From: Botrytis cinerea B05.10
Lineage: Eukaryota; Ascomycota; Leotiomycetes; Helotiales; Sclerotiniaceae
Length of the DNA: 64,000 nt
Direction: 5' to 3'
Assembly (NCBI RefSeq): GCF_000143535.2
Contig: NC_037319.1
Span: 2,294,001-2,358,000 of the forward strand
Shown: in pieces, positions 12,722 to 25,907 of the stretch
How positions within the stretch are numbered: the stretch's first letter is position 1
Layout of the letters: each line of letters starts with the position of its first letter
Position numbers and translations under genes: made by a program
Notes under the pieces: model-generated
Database searches by the model: none
Told to the model about the DNA's origin: nothing
Seen by the model: only the letters and a program-made list of their open reading frames with translations

Positions 12722-15700
12722 ATACAAAATTGAATGGGGGAGTGGTGTTTCTGGTGGGTTGGTTATGGATACAAGAATTGGGTATGTATTGGCTGGGTGG
12801 TATGGCTCGGAGGGTTGGGATGGTATACATGATGCACTTAGTCCAGGCGACAGGGCGATATTGAGCAACTGCTTATATTGACAGATGAGAGAAGATGAGA
12901 CAGGATGAGATAACAAGAAGCTATCTTTGTAATTATATTGTATAGGCATCGGATTTAGGTTTTGGGTGAGGATACATATATGACGGGCGACTGTCCAGTA
13001 TTGACTTTTTTCCACACATTTTGTTTGAAAGGGATGCTTCAATCTGAGGTTCCTAAGGATCTCACAATTTTATCAAAAGAAACGAAATATTCGGTGTAGG
13101 AGGAGTGATTTCTTAAATATATGATCTAGTGGTCTTATAGGTATCGTGTTTAATATCTCGGAGAAATCAAAGTACAAACATTCGATCCGCAGTTTTCGAA
13201 CGGGAATTTCAAAACACGCTTTCGGGCGGAGGGGTGAAGGAGTTGAGAATATTGAGTAGGGTAGTTTTAGAATGTTAAAGAAAGCAGCAGGAATGGGAGA
13301 GGAAGGAAGGGGTTTCATGAATAAAGATCATAGCTCGGTAGAAAATTTGTAGTATAATTTCGATATTGGGCATTGGATACTGGAAATTGAATTTTCTCTC
13401 ATGGTGGTTATAAGCTTTTGAAAATTGGATGGTTATTAGTGCTGAGCTATCTTGGTTTCTAAGAGTATTCTGATAGGGAGGGGATGTTTATAAGGGATGG
13501 TTAAGATGCTGCTTTCTTGTATCTGTTATTCCTGTTGCTTCTGGTGGAGGAATGGGAAGATGGGAAGATGGGAAGATAGAGAGGACATAGAAGGTAAAAA
13601 GATACGTGGCACGTCAAGAATAGGCAATGAAGTGAAGAGAGTGGGACGGAGATGGGGATTTATTTTGCAAAAGTCAAGATGTTTGCTTGGGTTCATTCGG
13701 TGCAGGTGGATAACGCTTTTCCCGCTGCCGGATTCTGTTGTACGCATAGCGGTTGTTGAGAGTTCCTCGCCGAGGGTCTGCCCAAGAGGTACTGCGAATC
13801 TACCAGTGTGAGCAGCTTCAAATTTTGTATTGCTTAACCTTGTGAGAACAGGTCCGTTGCGAATCACACGATGTGTAGGCAGTGTCAAAATGGGTGGACT
13901 TTAACATTCAGGCACGTTTGTATATTAGAGCGCGAATAACTGTTTCCAGAGGGGGCGTTGAAGTAGAATTAAACTTGCCCAGAGCATGTTTCACCAGTCT
14001 TGCGCAGGTCATTCTGTTGAGATCTCTGTTATGTTCTTCAGTTTAACCCAGCAACAACGATGTACTAATCTCTTCATATTCATTTATTACACTCTTACTA
14101 TCATGAAGGAGATTTACAAGATGCTGTCAGGATATCACTCATTGATGACGGCACTGATATCATTAGACTCAAGCGTCCGAAGTACGAGTCTGTACGACAG
14201 AGGATGGAGCTTCTGTACTCGAGACGAGAATCGTGCAAGGATCAACATTCATTACTATATGTCTAGCAGTGGCAATGGGCCATAAATGACGAGCCAAATC
14301 TATTGAATCTACTCACAAAGCTCAACTATATATCCTCAAGTTTGATAATAGTCTGGTCAGCGGCGAGGCTCGCTATACCACACACACGAGCAAGTTACAA
14401 ATCTTCTCTAAACTAGCGAAGTATTAATACTACTCGAGATTTTGGCATGACACGAGCCAGAAGAGTGTATATCACCTATGTCCTAGACTGCATCACCCCC
14501 TGAGAGCAGAGAAACCAGAACACCCTAAGTCCGCCATTTCTGAACCCCGTGAAGCAGAGATTCACGTGTTTTTCTCTGCTAGCCTCTCAGAACTAATATA
14601 GGATCTCTAACCATTGACACAGTAGTCGTAGCCATTCGTTCTGTGTGCAAGAATATTTCTCTTTCCGAGTAGGAAATATAACAAACCGTTGTCCCTTCTA
14701 CAACATACCCCATCCGTCAATCGCCCCGGCAAAGATAACTTCCTCTTGCAAGAATACATTCGAATGACTCAATAGCCAAAACACATCCAACATAGATTCA
14801 CAATGAACATCACACAGCTTCCACCTTTTCTCCTCCATCATGATGATGTTATTAATCAAAAACTCTTCTCATCCCCCCTTTCCATACGTCAGCAGTATCA
14901 CTATTCAAAGGGTATCGCAATATTTATGTAAGTCAAATGATATACAAAGGCCATCGGAATTACACACTCTGTTACCTCATCTCACGTACCAACACTCGGT
15001 ATACACTTTCCTAGGTAAACCTATCACAAACTTCCCATCTATTCAGGCAGAAAAGCAATATTCCATCATGGGAAGTTGAATGGGAATACTCACATTTTCA
15101 AACATTAAAAGCGCAAGATGCCCATGACACGCAACGAAAAATCTCACAATGAGGAATCGTGAAGCGGGAGTAAAACTCAATACTCAAGTAAATGGCTGAT
15201 GACCTCCAGAAAAGATCAAATCAATAGCGCCGACATATAGGACCTTGGGAGTCATATACTCTAGCTATCAGAGCGCGGTGTCAAAGAGACGCCTCTGTCG
15301 GGGACCAAACCCGGCTAAAATGATATCTGAATAACCCCTCGTCTCCGCCCCCTCTAAAAGGAAAAAAAAGGAAAAAAAAAAAAACATACAACAGTGGGGA
15401 TTCGCTGGTGGTCACCCACCCAACTACTAATCCACCGATCTGAAGCTTGTGTATGGCAGAGCGGACGGGATGCCCAATTCTCTTCAGTCTATGGTCGTAT
15501 GTGGAAGACATGTCGTTGCTATAGATTATGTTCTCATTGTGTTTCGTGAACGGGAGTGGCCACTTTGCCTACCACCACGAACCTATCCTGACCCTAAATC
15601 TGAAGCGTCGCATATTGGCAGGATTGAACGCATGTCCCAACAATCTACATCCCATAATCGTACATGTAACGAGCGAAGGGCTTCAAGAATACTCGATGGG

Positions 15701-17014
15701 ATAAGATGGTGGTGATGTGGAATAGCCAGACGAAAATCCGAGCTTCAACACTTGAACCACCAGGTTCAAGCCAACATCCAGGCTTGTCCAATACCTGTGA
15801 ATGCTCGCGTTGGTTTTACCACACCCTCAATCAACTCTTTCCAGAACATCGATGATAGAATATACATGCAATTATACATCAAGGAGATGACCGGCGTCAA
15901 AACCACAGAACGCCCAGAAAGATCCCGATATCAACGACCATACCGAGGCCTTGCACAGTGGGACACGATTTATCTGTCATTGGCGCTAGCGAGAATTCAG
16001 ACACCTAGGTCATGATCTTTCATTATCAGTCAGACACAACCACATAGGACTCTTACCATCCTTCCCCAGCTAGCCGATCGAGCACCCTCAAGAAGCTACT
16101 AGAGCCCGCTCGGCCAAATAGGCAAACGAAAACATTGCCTGATCCCCTAGGAATGTGTTTGTGCCGTGCAATAATTACGAATCAGATATCTTCTTTGGCA
16201 AGTCAAGAAAAGAGGCATCATAAGGAAATGTGCTCAATCATTTCCAAAGACGACCAGAGACTAAGAATCTATTCCTATCTATGTAATCCACTTGGAAGAA
16301 CCTGAAAGGAGTGTTAAAAAGAAATGCAAAAGCTTTGATACCCATATACTCGGGACCTCTCAGACTTGTGAACCTAAAACTCCTTGGAAATGTCTTCTCC
16401 ATGGCCGACTACATACACAGGCAAGTACTTCGGATTTAATGTAAAACAGCAGGCGTGTCATATACTTGATAGCCCTTGCGACGTACCTACCTCTTCATGG
16501 ATGAACAGACACTGGAGCTAGACCCTACTACTTCCCTTTGCCCTTGACATGTATTCATTAAAGAGCCAAGGTCTAAGCAATACACACATATGAAGATCCT
16601 CAAACCAAGATAGAGAAAAACACCTTTTCATTTTATCTACCGTTACAAGTAAGTGAAATGTGAAGAAAAGTCCAGGTAACCAGATCCCAACCCCAGACCA
16701 TCACATCACCACCCGCGCGAGGTAAGACCAAAGACAAAAAGACAAGTTGTTAAAGTGGCAAAGAGAAACGTCTCATCACGAAATATCATTGAGAGCCAAT
16801 ACGTCCCCTTTATTTGTAGAAGCCTCTCCCTGTACATTCATTATGAGCAAAATCCTTCATTAACCAGTTCACAATGCAATTTTGGCCTGATTTTTAATCA
16901 AATTTTTTGTTTCTCATATAACGATTGCGTAAAACACAAATTTTTGGGGATCGTTTCTACATATCATGTTATGCCATGTTGTGAAAGATCGGCAGGTTCA
17001 GTTTCAAAGAAACT
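12722..17014. other. Long intergenic region between DUF3602 gene and Stm1-like gene
   Basis: The left part is the 3' flank of the plus-strand DUF3602 gene and the right part the 3' flank of the minus-strand Stm1-like gene, so the two genes converge. ORFs here are short and unconvincing. A nested inverted repeat lies at 14501-14589 (separate entry) and an A-rich homopolymer region at 15358-15386. No RNA gene was found. Confidence 0.55.
14501..14589. repeat. Nested inverted repeat / foldback
   Basis: The outer arms are TGAGAGCAGAGAAA (14501-14514) and TTTCTCTGCT-AGC-CTCTCA (14571-14589), complementary over 14 bases apart from a 3-nt bulge. Inside sits a perfect 6-bp hairpin CGTGAA-GCAGAGA-TTCACG (14548-14566). 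No coding potential. It could be a small foldback element, a transcribed structured RNA or chance; no target-site duplication was identified. Confidence 0.5.
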
Positions 17015-18357
17015 TTATGCGCCAAGGCTTGGGAAAGCGGATTGGTCCTCAATTTGGATGGATGCAGAAGCACCTCCGTTTCTTGGGGCACTTTGGCGTG
17101 GTGGGCCTCTATCGCCACGAGCGCGTCCACGTTGGCCCTCACCACGTCCTCGGAAACCTCCTCTGTCGCCACGTGGTGGTCCATCACCACGTCCGCGGCC
17201 TCCACGGAAACCTCCTCTACCACCAGCACGTTCGGTGGGCTCAACATAGCGTTGATCAATCTCAACGACTTGCTTTTGAGTGCGTTGACGTTCACGCTTG
17301 GCCTTGCCGCCAGTTCCAGCGACGAAGTCTTCCTCGTCCTCCTTGGCGATAGCCTTGGCGTTGGCCCACTTCTTGTCGAGCTTGCTGTCTGGCTTGCGGG
17401 CTTCAGGGGTAGCGGCGTTGAGTGCGGCTCTCTTCTCTTCTAATTGAGCGAGGTAATCGGCGTAAGAGACACTGTTGTCTTCTGGCTCCTCCTCAGCGGC
17501 GGCCTCAGCGGCTTCACCGTCTTCCTTAGCCTCGGTCTTAGCAATAGCTTCACCGGCTTGCTCATCGGCGAGCTCAGCACCACCTTCGGTAGCACCCCAG
17601 CCATGAGCAGCTTGCTTCTCGGAATCACTTTTAGAGTGTCAATATTTTGTGCTACAAATTTCACCATAAGGGATTTCTTACCCTCCTACTCCACGGCTGT
17701 GACGGTCGAACTTGGCACCTCCGCGAGCACCACCTCGGCCACGTCCACCACCTTCACGTCTTGGGTGACGATCTTGTCGGACAGAGTCATCGGTTGGCTT
17801 GCCTTGGTTGTTGGCGCTGCCAGCGTTACGGTCACGGAATGCTGTTGAAATATTATTAGCTAATATTCTTATTGATCGCCGCAAATAGCTCAATCATTCC
17901 ATAAGATTGAAGCGAATAATATGTGCAAGTTGAGATTGTCCATGTACTAACCACCTTCGTTTCCGGAGTATCCTCCACGACGAGCACCACGTCCGTCAGC
18001 TACAGGAGCCTTGGCTGCTGGTGCCTCTCCAGTAGCATTGCGCTTGGTGTTGCGAGCTGGAGTCTTATCGACAACCTTCACTGGTGGCTCTGGCTCCTTG
18101 TCGGAATCATATTCGTGGTCGTTGCCTACATTTGGTCAGTTTTCGTGCTCCACAGATTGTATTTTGAGTGATTCGTGCGTACCGAGGAGCTCGTAAAGGT
18201 TCTACAATGATTCATGTTAGCCTTGAAACTCGTAAATGATTGAAAATCGACGGATGGGTAAAACTGCGGCGCATCTATGTTCGAGCGCAAACTGCATGAA
18301 AACTTCATTGTTGATTGTTGAGAGAATAATAATTACCTTGGAAGCGATACCCGACAT
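17015..18357 (-). CDS. Stm1/SERBP1-like ribosome-associated RNA-binding protein
   Basis: Five exons, 18357-18337, 18201-18183, 18125-17952, 17841-17682 and 17627-17015, give 328 residues with all phases closing. The first two coding exons are only 21 and 19 nt. The N-terminus (MSGIASKNLYELLGNDHEYD) is the Stm1-type start. It is followed by SGNEGAFRDRNAG, KFDRHSRG, then DSEKQAAHGWG and SVSYADYLAQLEEKR of the hyaluronan/mRNA-binding (HABP4/PAI-RBP1) family. The C-terminus is RGG-rich (GGFRGGRGRG, GGFRGRGEG). Family members clamp inactive 80S ribosomes across the mRNA channel and bind nucleic acid; the protein is expected to be cytoplasmic. Codon use is strongly biased to C-ending codons, unlike its neighbours, which fits high expression. 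The ortholog group is clear; the exact yeast function (ribosome preservation) is inferred. Confidence 0.93.
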
Positions 18358-19721
18358 CTTGATCTGCTTCTCGAGTGCCTCCGAAGAAGCTTTTGCTACC
18401 GAGAGAACAATTCGGGGGTTGTGAGTTTAAAAAACGAGACTGACAGATTCCTGAACACAAGGAAGCCGTCTCTCGAGAATTGCTGGTTTGCGGTTGGAGA
18501 ACAAGGTAAACTTGTAAATCGTCGTTGATGCTGAAAAGTCAGTTCGTTCCTCAGTACACAAAGAATCTAAACTTGATTTAGTTTAGTGTTTGATATAAGC
18601 GAGCAGCCCACCAGGGCTTTCCAATATTTTTCTGAGATGTGGGGTTAAAGTCGAGAATGGCTTTGATTGTGGTGATAAGTGATGGAGAGGGATAGAAGCG
18701 ATAGAAATGAGAGCAGGATTGGAAACTTTCACCAGAAGGTTATGCAATGCTGGCTGGTATAAGAAAAATAAAAATGGGTGAATGAGTTTTGTGGAATCAT
18801 TTCACTTTTTTATGATCAAGCTCCAATAACGATAGGTGCATAGATAGATGGGCATTATGTAGGTACAACAATCGTTGGTGCAACATGGAGCGAGGTTCCC
18901 AGCCATGATTCATCAATTGTCTTTGTTCTTGTTGATCTCATCTCATGGAAGCGGCGAGCTCGAATGTTCTGGATTCTGATACACTGCGACTACCTTTAGT
19001 TCTGTCATTGGAGAAATTAATCACATCAATCACATTAATCACCCATTTCCTCGTATCATCGTCATTCATTCGTAATTACATAAAATTTTACATTCATCCA
19101 AACGTCAACATCAACGTATGTCTCAAGAGAGATAATGGCATCATTCATGGGAGAACGATTACCAATCCAAATAACAGAAGGAAAGAGGAACAATTAGCAA
19201 AGGAAAGACAGTGCCGTGAAAAAATGTATCTCAAAGAAAAGGAAACCATCCAATATATTTCCATTTGTGGATGCTTATTCTTCCTGCCGTTGTCGCCAGG
19301 CAGGAATACCCGTTCATTGAACTTACTCCGCCCATCTCCCCCCTCATGTATGCTTACACATTTTCCTTGTCCATCGTGAAAGCCATCTCCATCATGAGAG
19401 AATGAAATGCTCAATACATACAGTGCTTATTTAGACCGTGCTCATGACCGCCATCGCCTCGAATGCATGCGAATGATGCTATGCTATAGCAACTCGAGAT
19501 GTGACATAGCCCTTGCTCATAAACTTTTTTTTTTGCTCCGTCCCTTCCATTTTTTGGTTTTTTAAACTCCATCCCAAATGCTCCCAAACCGAACCCATAA
19601 ATCACAAAAAATATCATTGCCTGGTCCCACGAGACATCAAATCCGATTATCATTCCTCGAACGCCAGCCGAAATCATAGGAGAGATTATGCCCAACCGTG
19701 GGTATCATGAGCGATGATGAC
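18358..19721. other. Intergenic: promoter/leader of the Stm1-like gene and 3' flank of the bZIP gene
   Basis: Immediately upstream of the Stm1-like start there is likely 5' UTR and promoter, possibly with a leader intron that I could not place. The rest is the 3' region of the bZIP gene. ORFs are short and lack homology-like composition. Confidence 0.5.
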
Positions 19722-21086
19722 TCATCGCATTGAGCTCGTGTCGAAAGAGAATTGAGTTGGAAATTGCATGCTTGCCGAAAGACCGAAGGGGTCCATATCG
19801 AGTACCGGGTCGTATGGATCAAGTAACTGCGTCATCGAACTATAGGCTTGAGGTGTGCTTTCGCCGTGCATACCTTGCGAGTGAGGAGGGTGACCGAGTT
19901 GCTGGTTGAGTTGACCAGCGGGAATCGATTCGGGATAAGGGCCGGGCCCTGCGATTTCGGGTTGATCGTCAACCATATCGGCTTGCGCATCGTACTCCTG
20001 TTCTGTACTCACGGAATCAATCTAGGACGAACATAGTTCCAAAAAAAGAAAATGATAACAGGGGACGGGGCAGCTTGCCGAGTTGCTCAATGTGATTTTG
20101 GAATGACGGATAATAAGAAGGAGCTCCCGGAGCTCCTCCTGTATTACCCGTACCATTGCCATTGCCATTTCCTTGCCCCTTTGCCCCTAATGGCGATGCT
20201 ACATTAGTATTAACTAGAAGTCCGGTAGTATTGGACAATGCATGCTGCGCTTGTGTTTTGGCGGCATGAAGGCGTTGTTGCTGTTGCTGTTGTTGTTGAT
20301 GCTGCATCTGAGAGTCAGAAGAAGGTGGAGTTAGTACGCCTTGGTTGTTGAAGCCTGGTGAGCTTGTGGTAGGCGACGACGCATGCGAGGATGGAGTAGG
20401 TCTTGACTGTGGCGATTGATTGGCATGGAAAGAAACTCCGGGCTCAAGCTTCGGCGCAATGCTCGAGTTCGATCGTCTAGCTTGATGATGTCTATTCATA
20501 ATGGCACGCTGAACAGTAGGGGGCTGAGCCATATTCTGTTGCATATGCGTTGGACCAAGGTGAGGACTTCCTGTCTTTGCCCGTAGTTCGGCTTGGACAT
20601 CAATTCCTGTCGAAGGAGTTAGATTGTGCTTGAAAAAAGGCGCAATTGATATTATTACCTTTCTCTAGAAGAACTCTTTCAAGGAGAGAGTTTTTATACC
20701 GGAGCATCAGACACTCATCAGCGGCACTTCTGTGAGCATTCTGAAGATTATGAAGGTTCGTCTCATGGACTCTAATTGTTTCTTCAAGTTGCTTGATATA
20801 CTCTGTGCGACGTTCTCTGAACGCTGCTTGCGCCTGGCGATTGCGTTGTTTACGTTCCTCCGAAGTAGCATAAATCTAAGGGATCGCGTTAGCAAATGAG
20901 TGCTACAGAACTGAGCATCTTCTTTCAACATACAGGCTTTCGACCGCCCTTCCTCTTTTGTTGGCCAACACTTTCCGGAGGGATCTCCGTCTCCGCCTCT
21001 GGTGTAGAGGCATCCAAAGATTCATCTGTGCCCTCTCGGACGGATTCTTTTGCGTCGATAGACATGCTTGTTGAGATGTCTGCCAT
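19722..21086 (-). CDS. Yap-type bZIP transcription factor with poly-Q
   Basis: Four exons, 21086-20934, 20875-20659, 20606-20079 and 20002-19722, give 392 residues. The basic region spans about residues 59-76 (RKQRNRQAQAAFRERRTE) and carries the fungal Yap/AP-1 signature NxxAQxxFR. The zipper follows with d positions L81, H88, L95, A102, L109 and L116. N-terminal to it is a basic segment KRKGGRKP. The middle is disordered with a short poly-Q (MQHQQQQQQQQRLH) and Gly/Asn runs; the C-terminus is acidic/hydrophobic (LLDPYDPVLDMDPFGL), plausible as activation domain. Intron 3 (20003-20078) lacks a usable GT donor; the only phase-consistent solution found is a GC-AG intron (CTCG|GCAAGC ... TACAG). 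It is a nuclear DNA-binding regulator by family; targets are unknown. I do not assign a Yap subgroup name. The start ATG at 21086 is the only one preceding the basic domain with suitable composition. Confidence 0.88.
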
Positions 21087-24000
21087 TTCAATCAGGAGAA
21101 ATTGTGATACTATGGTATTCTGAACCCCGCCTTTTGTTGGCCCCAGGTATTGGCCTCGGCAAATTTTTATACAGATCAAACGAATTAAAAGAGTGAATGC
21201 ACCCTACGACCAGTACAGCGCGAATGCTTGACAGAAGCTTGGACAGCGAGGTTGCGTCTAAAAACAGTAATAGACTACTCGTTATCAGATGTAATATGGC
21301 CCTATAGGCGCCGTTCCACTGACTCCCGAATTTCTGGGAACTGGAGATAAGGTAGGGATGGCGTACGAGGCTGAGAGCCTGAGATGAACCGGTGGCTGCG
21401 TGATAGAGATTGATACAGTTGCAATGTATTGGAGAATGATTGATAGAGTAAAAGATAGAGTAATAAGAATGTGAGACTTCGGTCAAAAAGTTGTGTAATG
21501 AAAACTCAGTTGAGGAGCTTCTTCCTTTTAGATGGAGGAGAATATTTTTCACGGTTAGGGAGGGGTTTGAATCAGATCCGATTCGGAAAGCACGGTACAG
21601 TGCTATAAGTCAGAACCCTGCCTCTAGTTGATGTTTCTAATTCCAAGGTTCATACGTATTTTGATTTTTTGGGAAATGCTTCTGGTAACTAGGAAAGGAG
21701 TACCAGGTAGTTTGGGCTCCACTAGTTTTGGCTCCGCCAACAGAGAAGAGAATTTTTGCAGCGTTGGCGTTGGTGCGGCTCGGGCTATTCATCTAAAATG
21801 CAATAATATGAACATGATTGAATGGGAATACAAGGTTACCGTGTGAAGGGCGTCTTGGCAACCTACGTCGTACGCTCATCTGTCTAAGAGAGGGGCTTCG
21901 TCAACCGTCACTGGGAGAAATGTATATACATATGCCCACGGACAGTGTCGAATGGATAGACAGAGTGAGGGTCGACTCCACGACGAGGATTATCAGAAGG
22001 GCTGGTAATGTCAGTTTGATGATGATGCAGCTCGGGATCTCAGATGATGGTTGAATTCAGTTAGCCAGGCACAAGACCGCAAGAACTAGGACTTGTGAAG
22101 GCTTGAGGAATCCATTCGAAATATTTTTAATATGGAGCCCAGTAGCACGGTCTCTCTGATTGGAGAATTAAGATTCCATACCGTGATCGGAATCTCGCTG
22201 ACTGGAGAATACACCGTGCTGTACTGTAGCATTGTACACAGTGGGTGCCAGTAGGCTTTTTGTCTGTGAAAGCAGGCCAGGCCAGATTAGCTAAGGGAAG
22301 GAATTCGACGAGCATACACAGATAGCGGTTGGGGATTTGCTGTCTTGGTGAGCATAGCATGTATTCGCAGAGATCAATAAAGCGACACTGTGACGGTACA
22401 ATGTAAACCCATCATGGTACGAGAAATGCAGAGAAATGCAGCAAAGGCGGAGAGGAACATGCACGATTCGTGACTCGATGGAGCCTTGCTAGGGACATTT
22501 TCTCCACATAAACTTATTGTGGCTCTTTCTCGGCATAACTAACCCAGAGTGAGCAAGGCTAAATCAGGTGCGGAATCGCGGATGTCGTATACTTTTACCC
22601 TCTTGGTGCTAATGACTGTAGCTTTTTTTATTGATGGCCTTGATCGTCGTGATGGCCTTCCAAATGGCTTCCAAATGGCTTCCATAAAAGGCACTACTAC
22701 ACGCTCCATCCATTATTGTCTGAACACGCATAAGTCTATCAGCCACCGACATCTGCATCGTCTTGATTCCTGTGCCATGAGCCAACGAACCACCGACAAC
22801 GACTATACCAACAACACCAGCCTCACTACAAAGCTTGGCTCTTCAAGAGCCGTTGAGAAAACTGGTCATTCATCTATTTGGCTTTCCTGACCTGGCTGCT
22901 TCTCCATCATTGCACTCTCCCTCCTTCGCTTGTCTGTGCTACGACGTGCTTATTGATTTGCCTGAAAGGATATATTGCATAACTAAGGTCTACATTGGCA
23001 TCGCTTGAAATTTCTCTCCATGTATGAGTGGTACGCGGGACCGGTGATTGTTACATCCTACCATTGCCATGGTAAATGCTTGCATGGCTCTTTTGGCCCT
23101 TTTCCCTTCCGCTTTGCTCAGTGCTTACCACTCCTCGCCGCATCAACGAACTTGGCTAAAAGTTCCCATTCTCCCAAGACATTATCCTCAATCTCAAAGT
23201 GTAAAGCCCTGTTTATTCCCGGCAATCTGGTCATTCATCTTGATCATCAAAGGTCGAATTTTGACTGAAAGTCATCATTTGGCTGTGGCCGTCATAAATT
23301 CACAATGATTACTCGGGATGTCTTCAAATCACAATTACAGAGCATGGATGATTTGATCACCTGCCAAATAGTAACTTCACATCCTGATCCATCGCCTAGG
23401 TTCAATTGGAGTCTTACCTATCGTGGCTTTTCACTCGGCTGCAACTTGCTCGTTGTAAGTTGAGGTCGTCCAAAGAGAAAGTTTTCTCAATTTCTCAAGG
23501 CAGCGGCCACCTTCGCATCTGACAATGGAGCAATACAAAACGCCACCATGAATTATAATTGGTCCAAAAAGAGTGACAAACGATGCGGGCGTTGATTAAA
23601 TGGGCTAGATTCCACAGACGAGCAAGTTTCCACATCTTCCAGTCTCCAGATTCCAAACTACAGTCTACCACCAAGTTGTATAAGTTGTCAATACTGTACG
23701 TGTATGTCTAATCCTTTTCCACGGCATTTTATATCCCTTTGATACATTCTTCACACCGCGAAGGTGTGCACACGCTTCATGATTCATCAATCTCATCATT
23801 TACAGGTAAGATCTTACGTATCCGGGGTCCTGAAGCAAAAATTCGCTACTAAGTTCTGAGTTCTAACCTTGAACAATACCCTTGTCCTTCACTCTTCCGG
23901 TATGAGAGATGTGATTTGTGCAAAGTATAGGCTGGCCCGGGGTTTTCTTTAAGCTAGATGATCACGTCAAGCACATCTCCACGGAGCCTTATCTACCAAG

Positions 24001-25907
24001 CTATCTTATTTCAGCAGGTCTAGCCAGGAATGTGGCATTGTAGTGAAAGCCTTCTGTTTGAGTGTTGTCGCACTGATTTTCATTAACCAATACATATTTA
24101 GTTGCCACAAGGCTGTGATTATTAAGATGTGTGCAAGTTTAAGCTTCAGTATTTTTGTCTGCACCATTCATCATCCATGACATACCAAAATGCTATCCCA
24201 CTTTCGTTACTTTGAGGTTTCCAATGTCACCTTGAATTGAGATGTGCCAAATAAACGCAGATCAGTCGGAGAGACTGTGGGACTGGATTAGGTATTCGGC
24301 TTCCATATCCTCAAATAGTTTAGATCAAAGGCCTTTAGGGCTATGCGGTAGAGTCCATATCTCATGATCCATGGACCTTGAAAGTTCCATCGATATATAA
24401 TAGATACCGAACTTATCCTTGAGCAACGAGGAGGGGACATATCAGGGCAGACGTTTCGAATTGCGAGGCCAAAATTGAGTAATTCCGTCAGCTCAGGATA
24501 AATCCCCATCCACTTTCGACTGTGATTTGCTTTCAAAGTGCACACCGATACATCAATTTCTCGGTCAAGAGAATGGGGTCCGAATTCGGCAACTATGACC
24601 ATCATGCGCCCATTATGAGTCCATGAACAGCTGCGGCTACTTGCCGCGTGATGGAATGAAGTTTTCCAGAGTACAAAGTTCACAGAGTCACCAACCAAGC
24701 CTCTCTAGGTATCCTTGGATGCTGTCATTGTGTCTGGGAACCGGGTCAAAGAATGGACCTTAAAGAATTATTTCATGGGCGGACCCGAAAAACGGCCCTT
24801 TAGCTTAGCAAGAAACGATCCGCTGGGTTTTCACCGAGCCTTATAAGTTATATCGTCGACCTCGGTCGACTCGTCCCTCTCTGGCTTTTCGAGTCTCGAT
24901 GTTGATAGGGGGGCCAAACCCGTTGAATGCCAATGAATGGATATCTTTATTGGGGATTTTCCGCTTACAAGAGTCTAGCACACTGATCCATGACGTGTTT
25001 AAATGAAAAGGACAGCTTGCAATGGAGAAGGCATATTACTATTTCATGACCTTGCAAACTTCCATTCATGATTTTGTTCTATCTTTAAGATAATGTCCGA
25101 AATACTCTTCCAGTTTTAATGGCAACTGCCGCAACGCCGACGACTATTCTTTTGCCATGGCTCATGTGGCATAGAACCACGTTGTCTACTCACCTGTTGA
25201 TCTTGGCACTACATAGAAAGATGCTCACGGAGCAGGTATTCGATATCTAGAACCACTCCACATTATGACTCCCCGATGGTAGCTAATGAACATCAGTACC
25301 AGGGCCTTACAGTAAGTCCTAGCTAGAGGTTGGTTGAAAGCTCCAGTTTTTGATGCTTTTTTAGAGTTTAATTGACCGCAAAGGAGCTCACTTACTCTTG
25401 CAACAACTTTTAGTATCAGCATGTTCTCTACATGTATGAATTGATCAACACAAACTTCAAAAGACTTCAAGTTAGTTTCCTATGAATTTGTAGCTACACT
25501 GCAGGCAATGATGACTCCACCGCATCTCAATCTTTCAATCATAACTATCAATTGCTATCGTTAGAACATGTCATGCTTTTCTTTGATTCTCAACCGTTAT
25601 TCTATCTAATTAGCTACACACCTAGGAAGATAGCTTCATGTTGAACACCTTCCTAATTGCTCCATGAATTGCAACGGCACGTGATGATAAGCGCCCAAGG
25701 CTTAATTTTGGTGCATTGCCGTTATGTGTCCTCCTCGGTACCTGGAAAGCATCAGGAAGCTCCAACCTAACATCATACCTTGGTCGAATTTCTCGAGCTT
25801 TATCAACAAGCTCAATTTATTTCCATAACTATTACTCTCCGACGTTCTCGACTACCAGAAGAGTAGAGATTACCCGATTTCAAATTTCCCGAGGGAAACC
25901 AACCAAC
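21087..25907. other. Long gene-poor region
   Basis: About 4.8 kb between the divergent bZIP gene (-) and Mrl1-like gene (+). It contains scattered short ORFs, the longest at 24288-24698 (-, 136 codons), 21088-21552 (-) and 22549-22890 (+). None has recognisable domains or splice continuity. No tRNA-like box B, tandem array or long repeat was seen. It probably includes both promoters and the upstream leader of the bZIP gene. Confidence 0.5.

Noticed and set aside
24288..24698. 136-codon minus-strand ORF in the 21-26 kb desert
   Set aside because: Protein-like in places (WMGIYPELTELLNFGLAI), but no domain, no splice partner and no start context. Kept out of the gene list.
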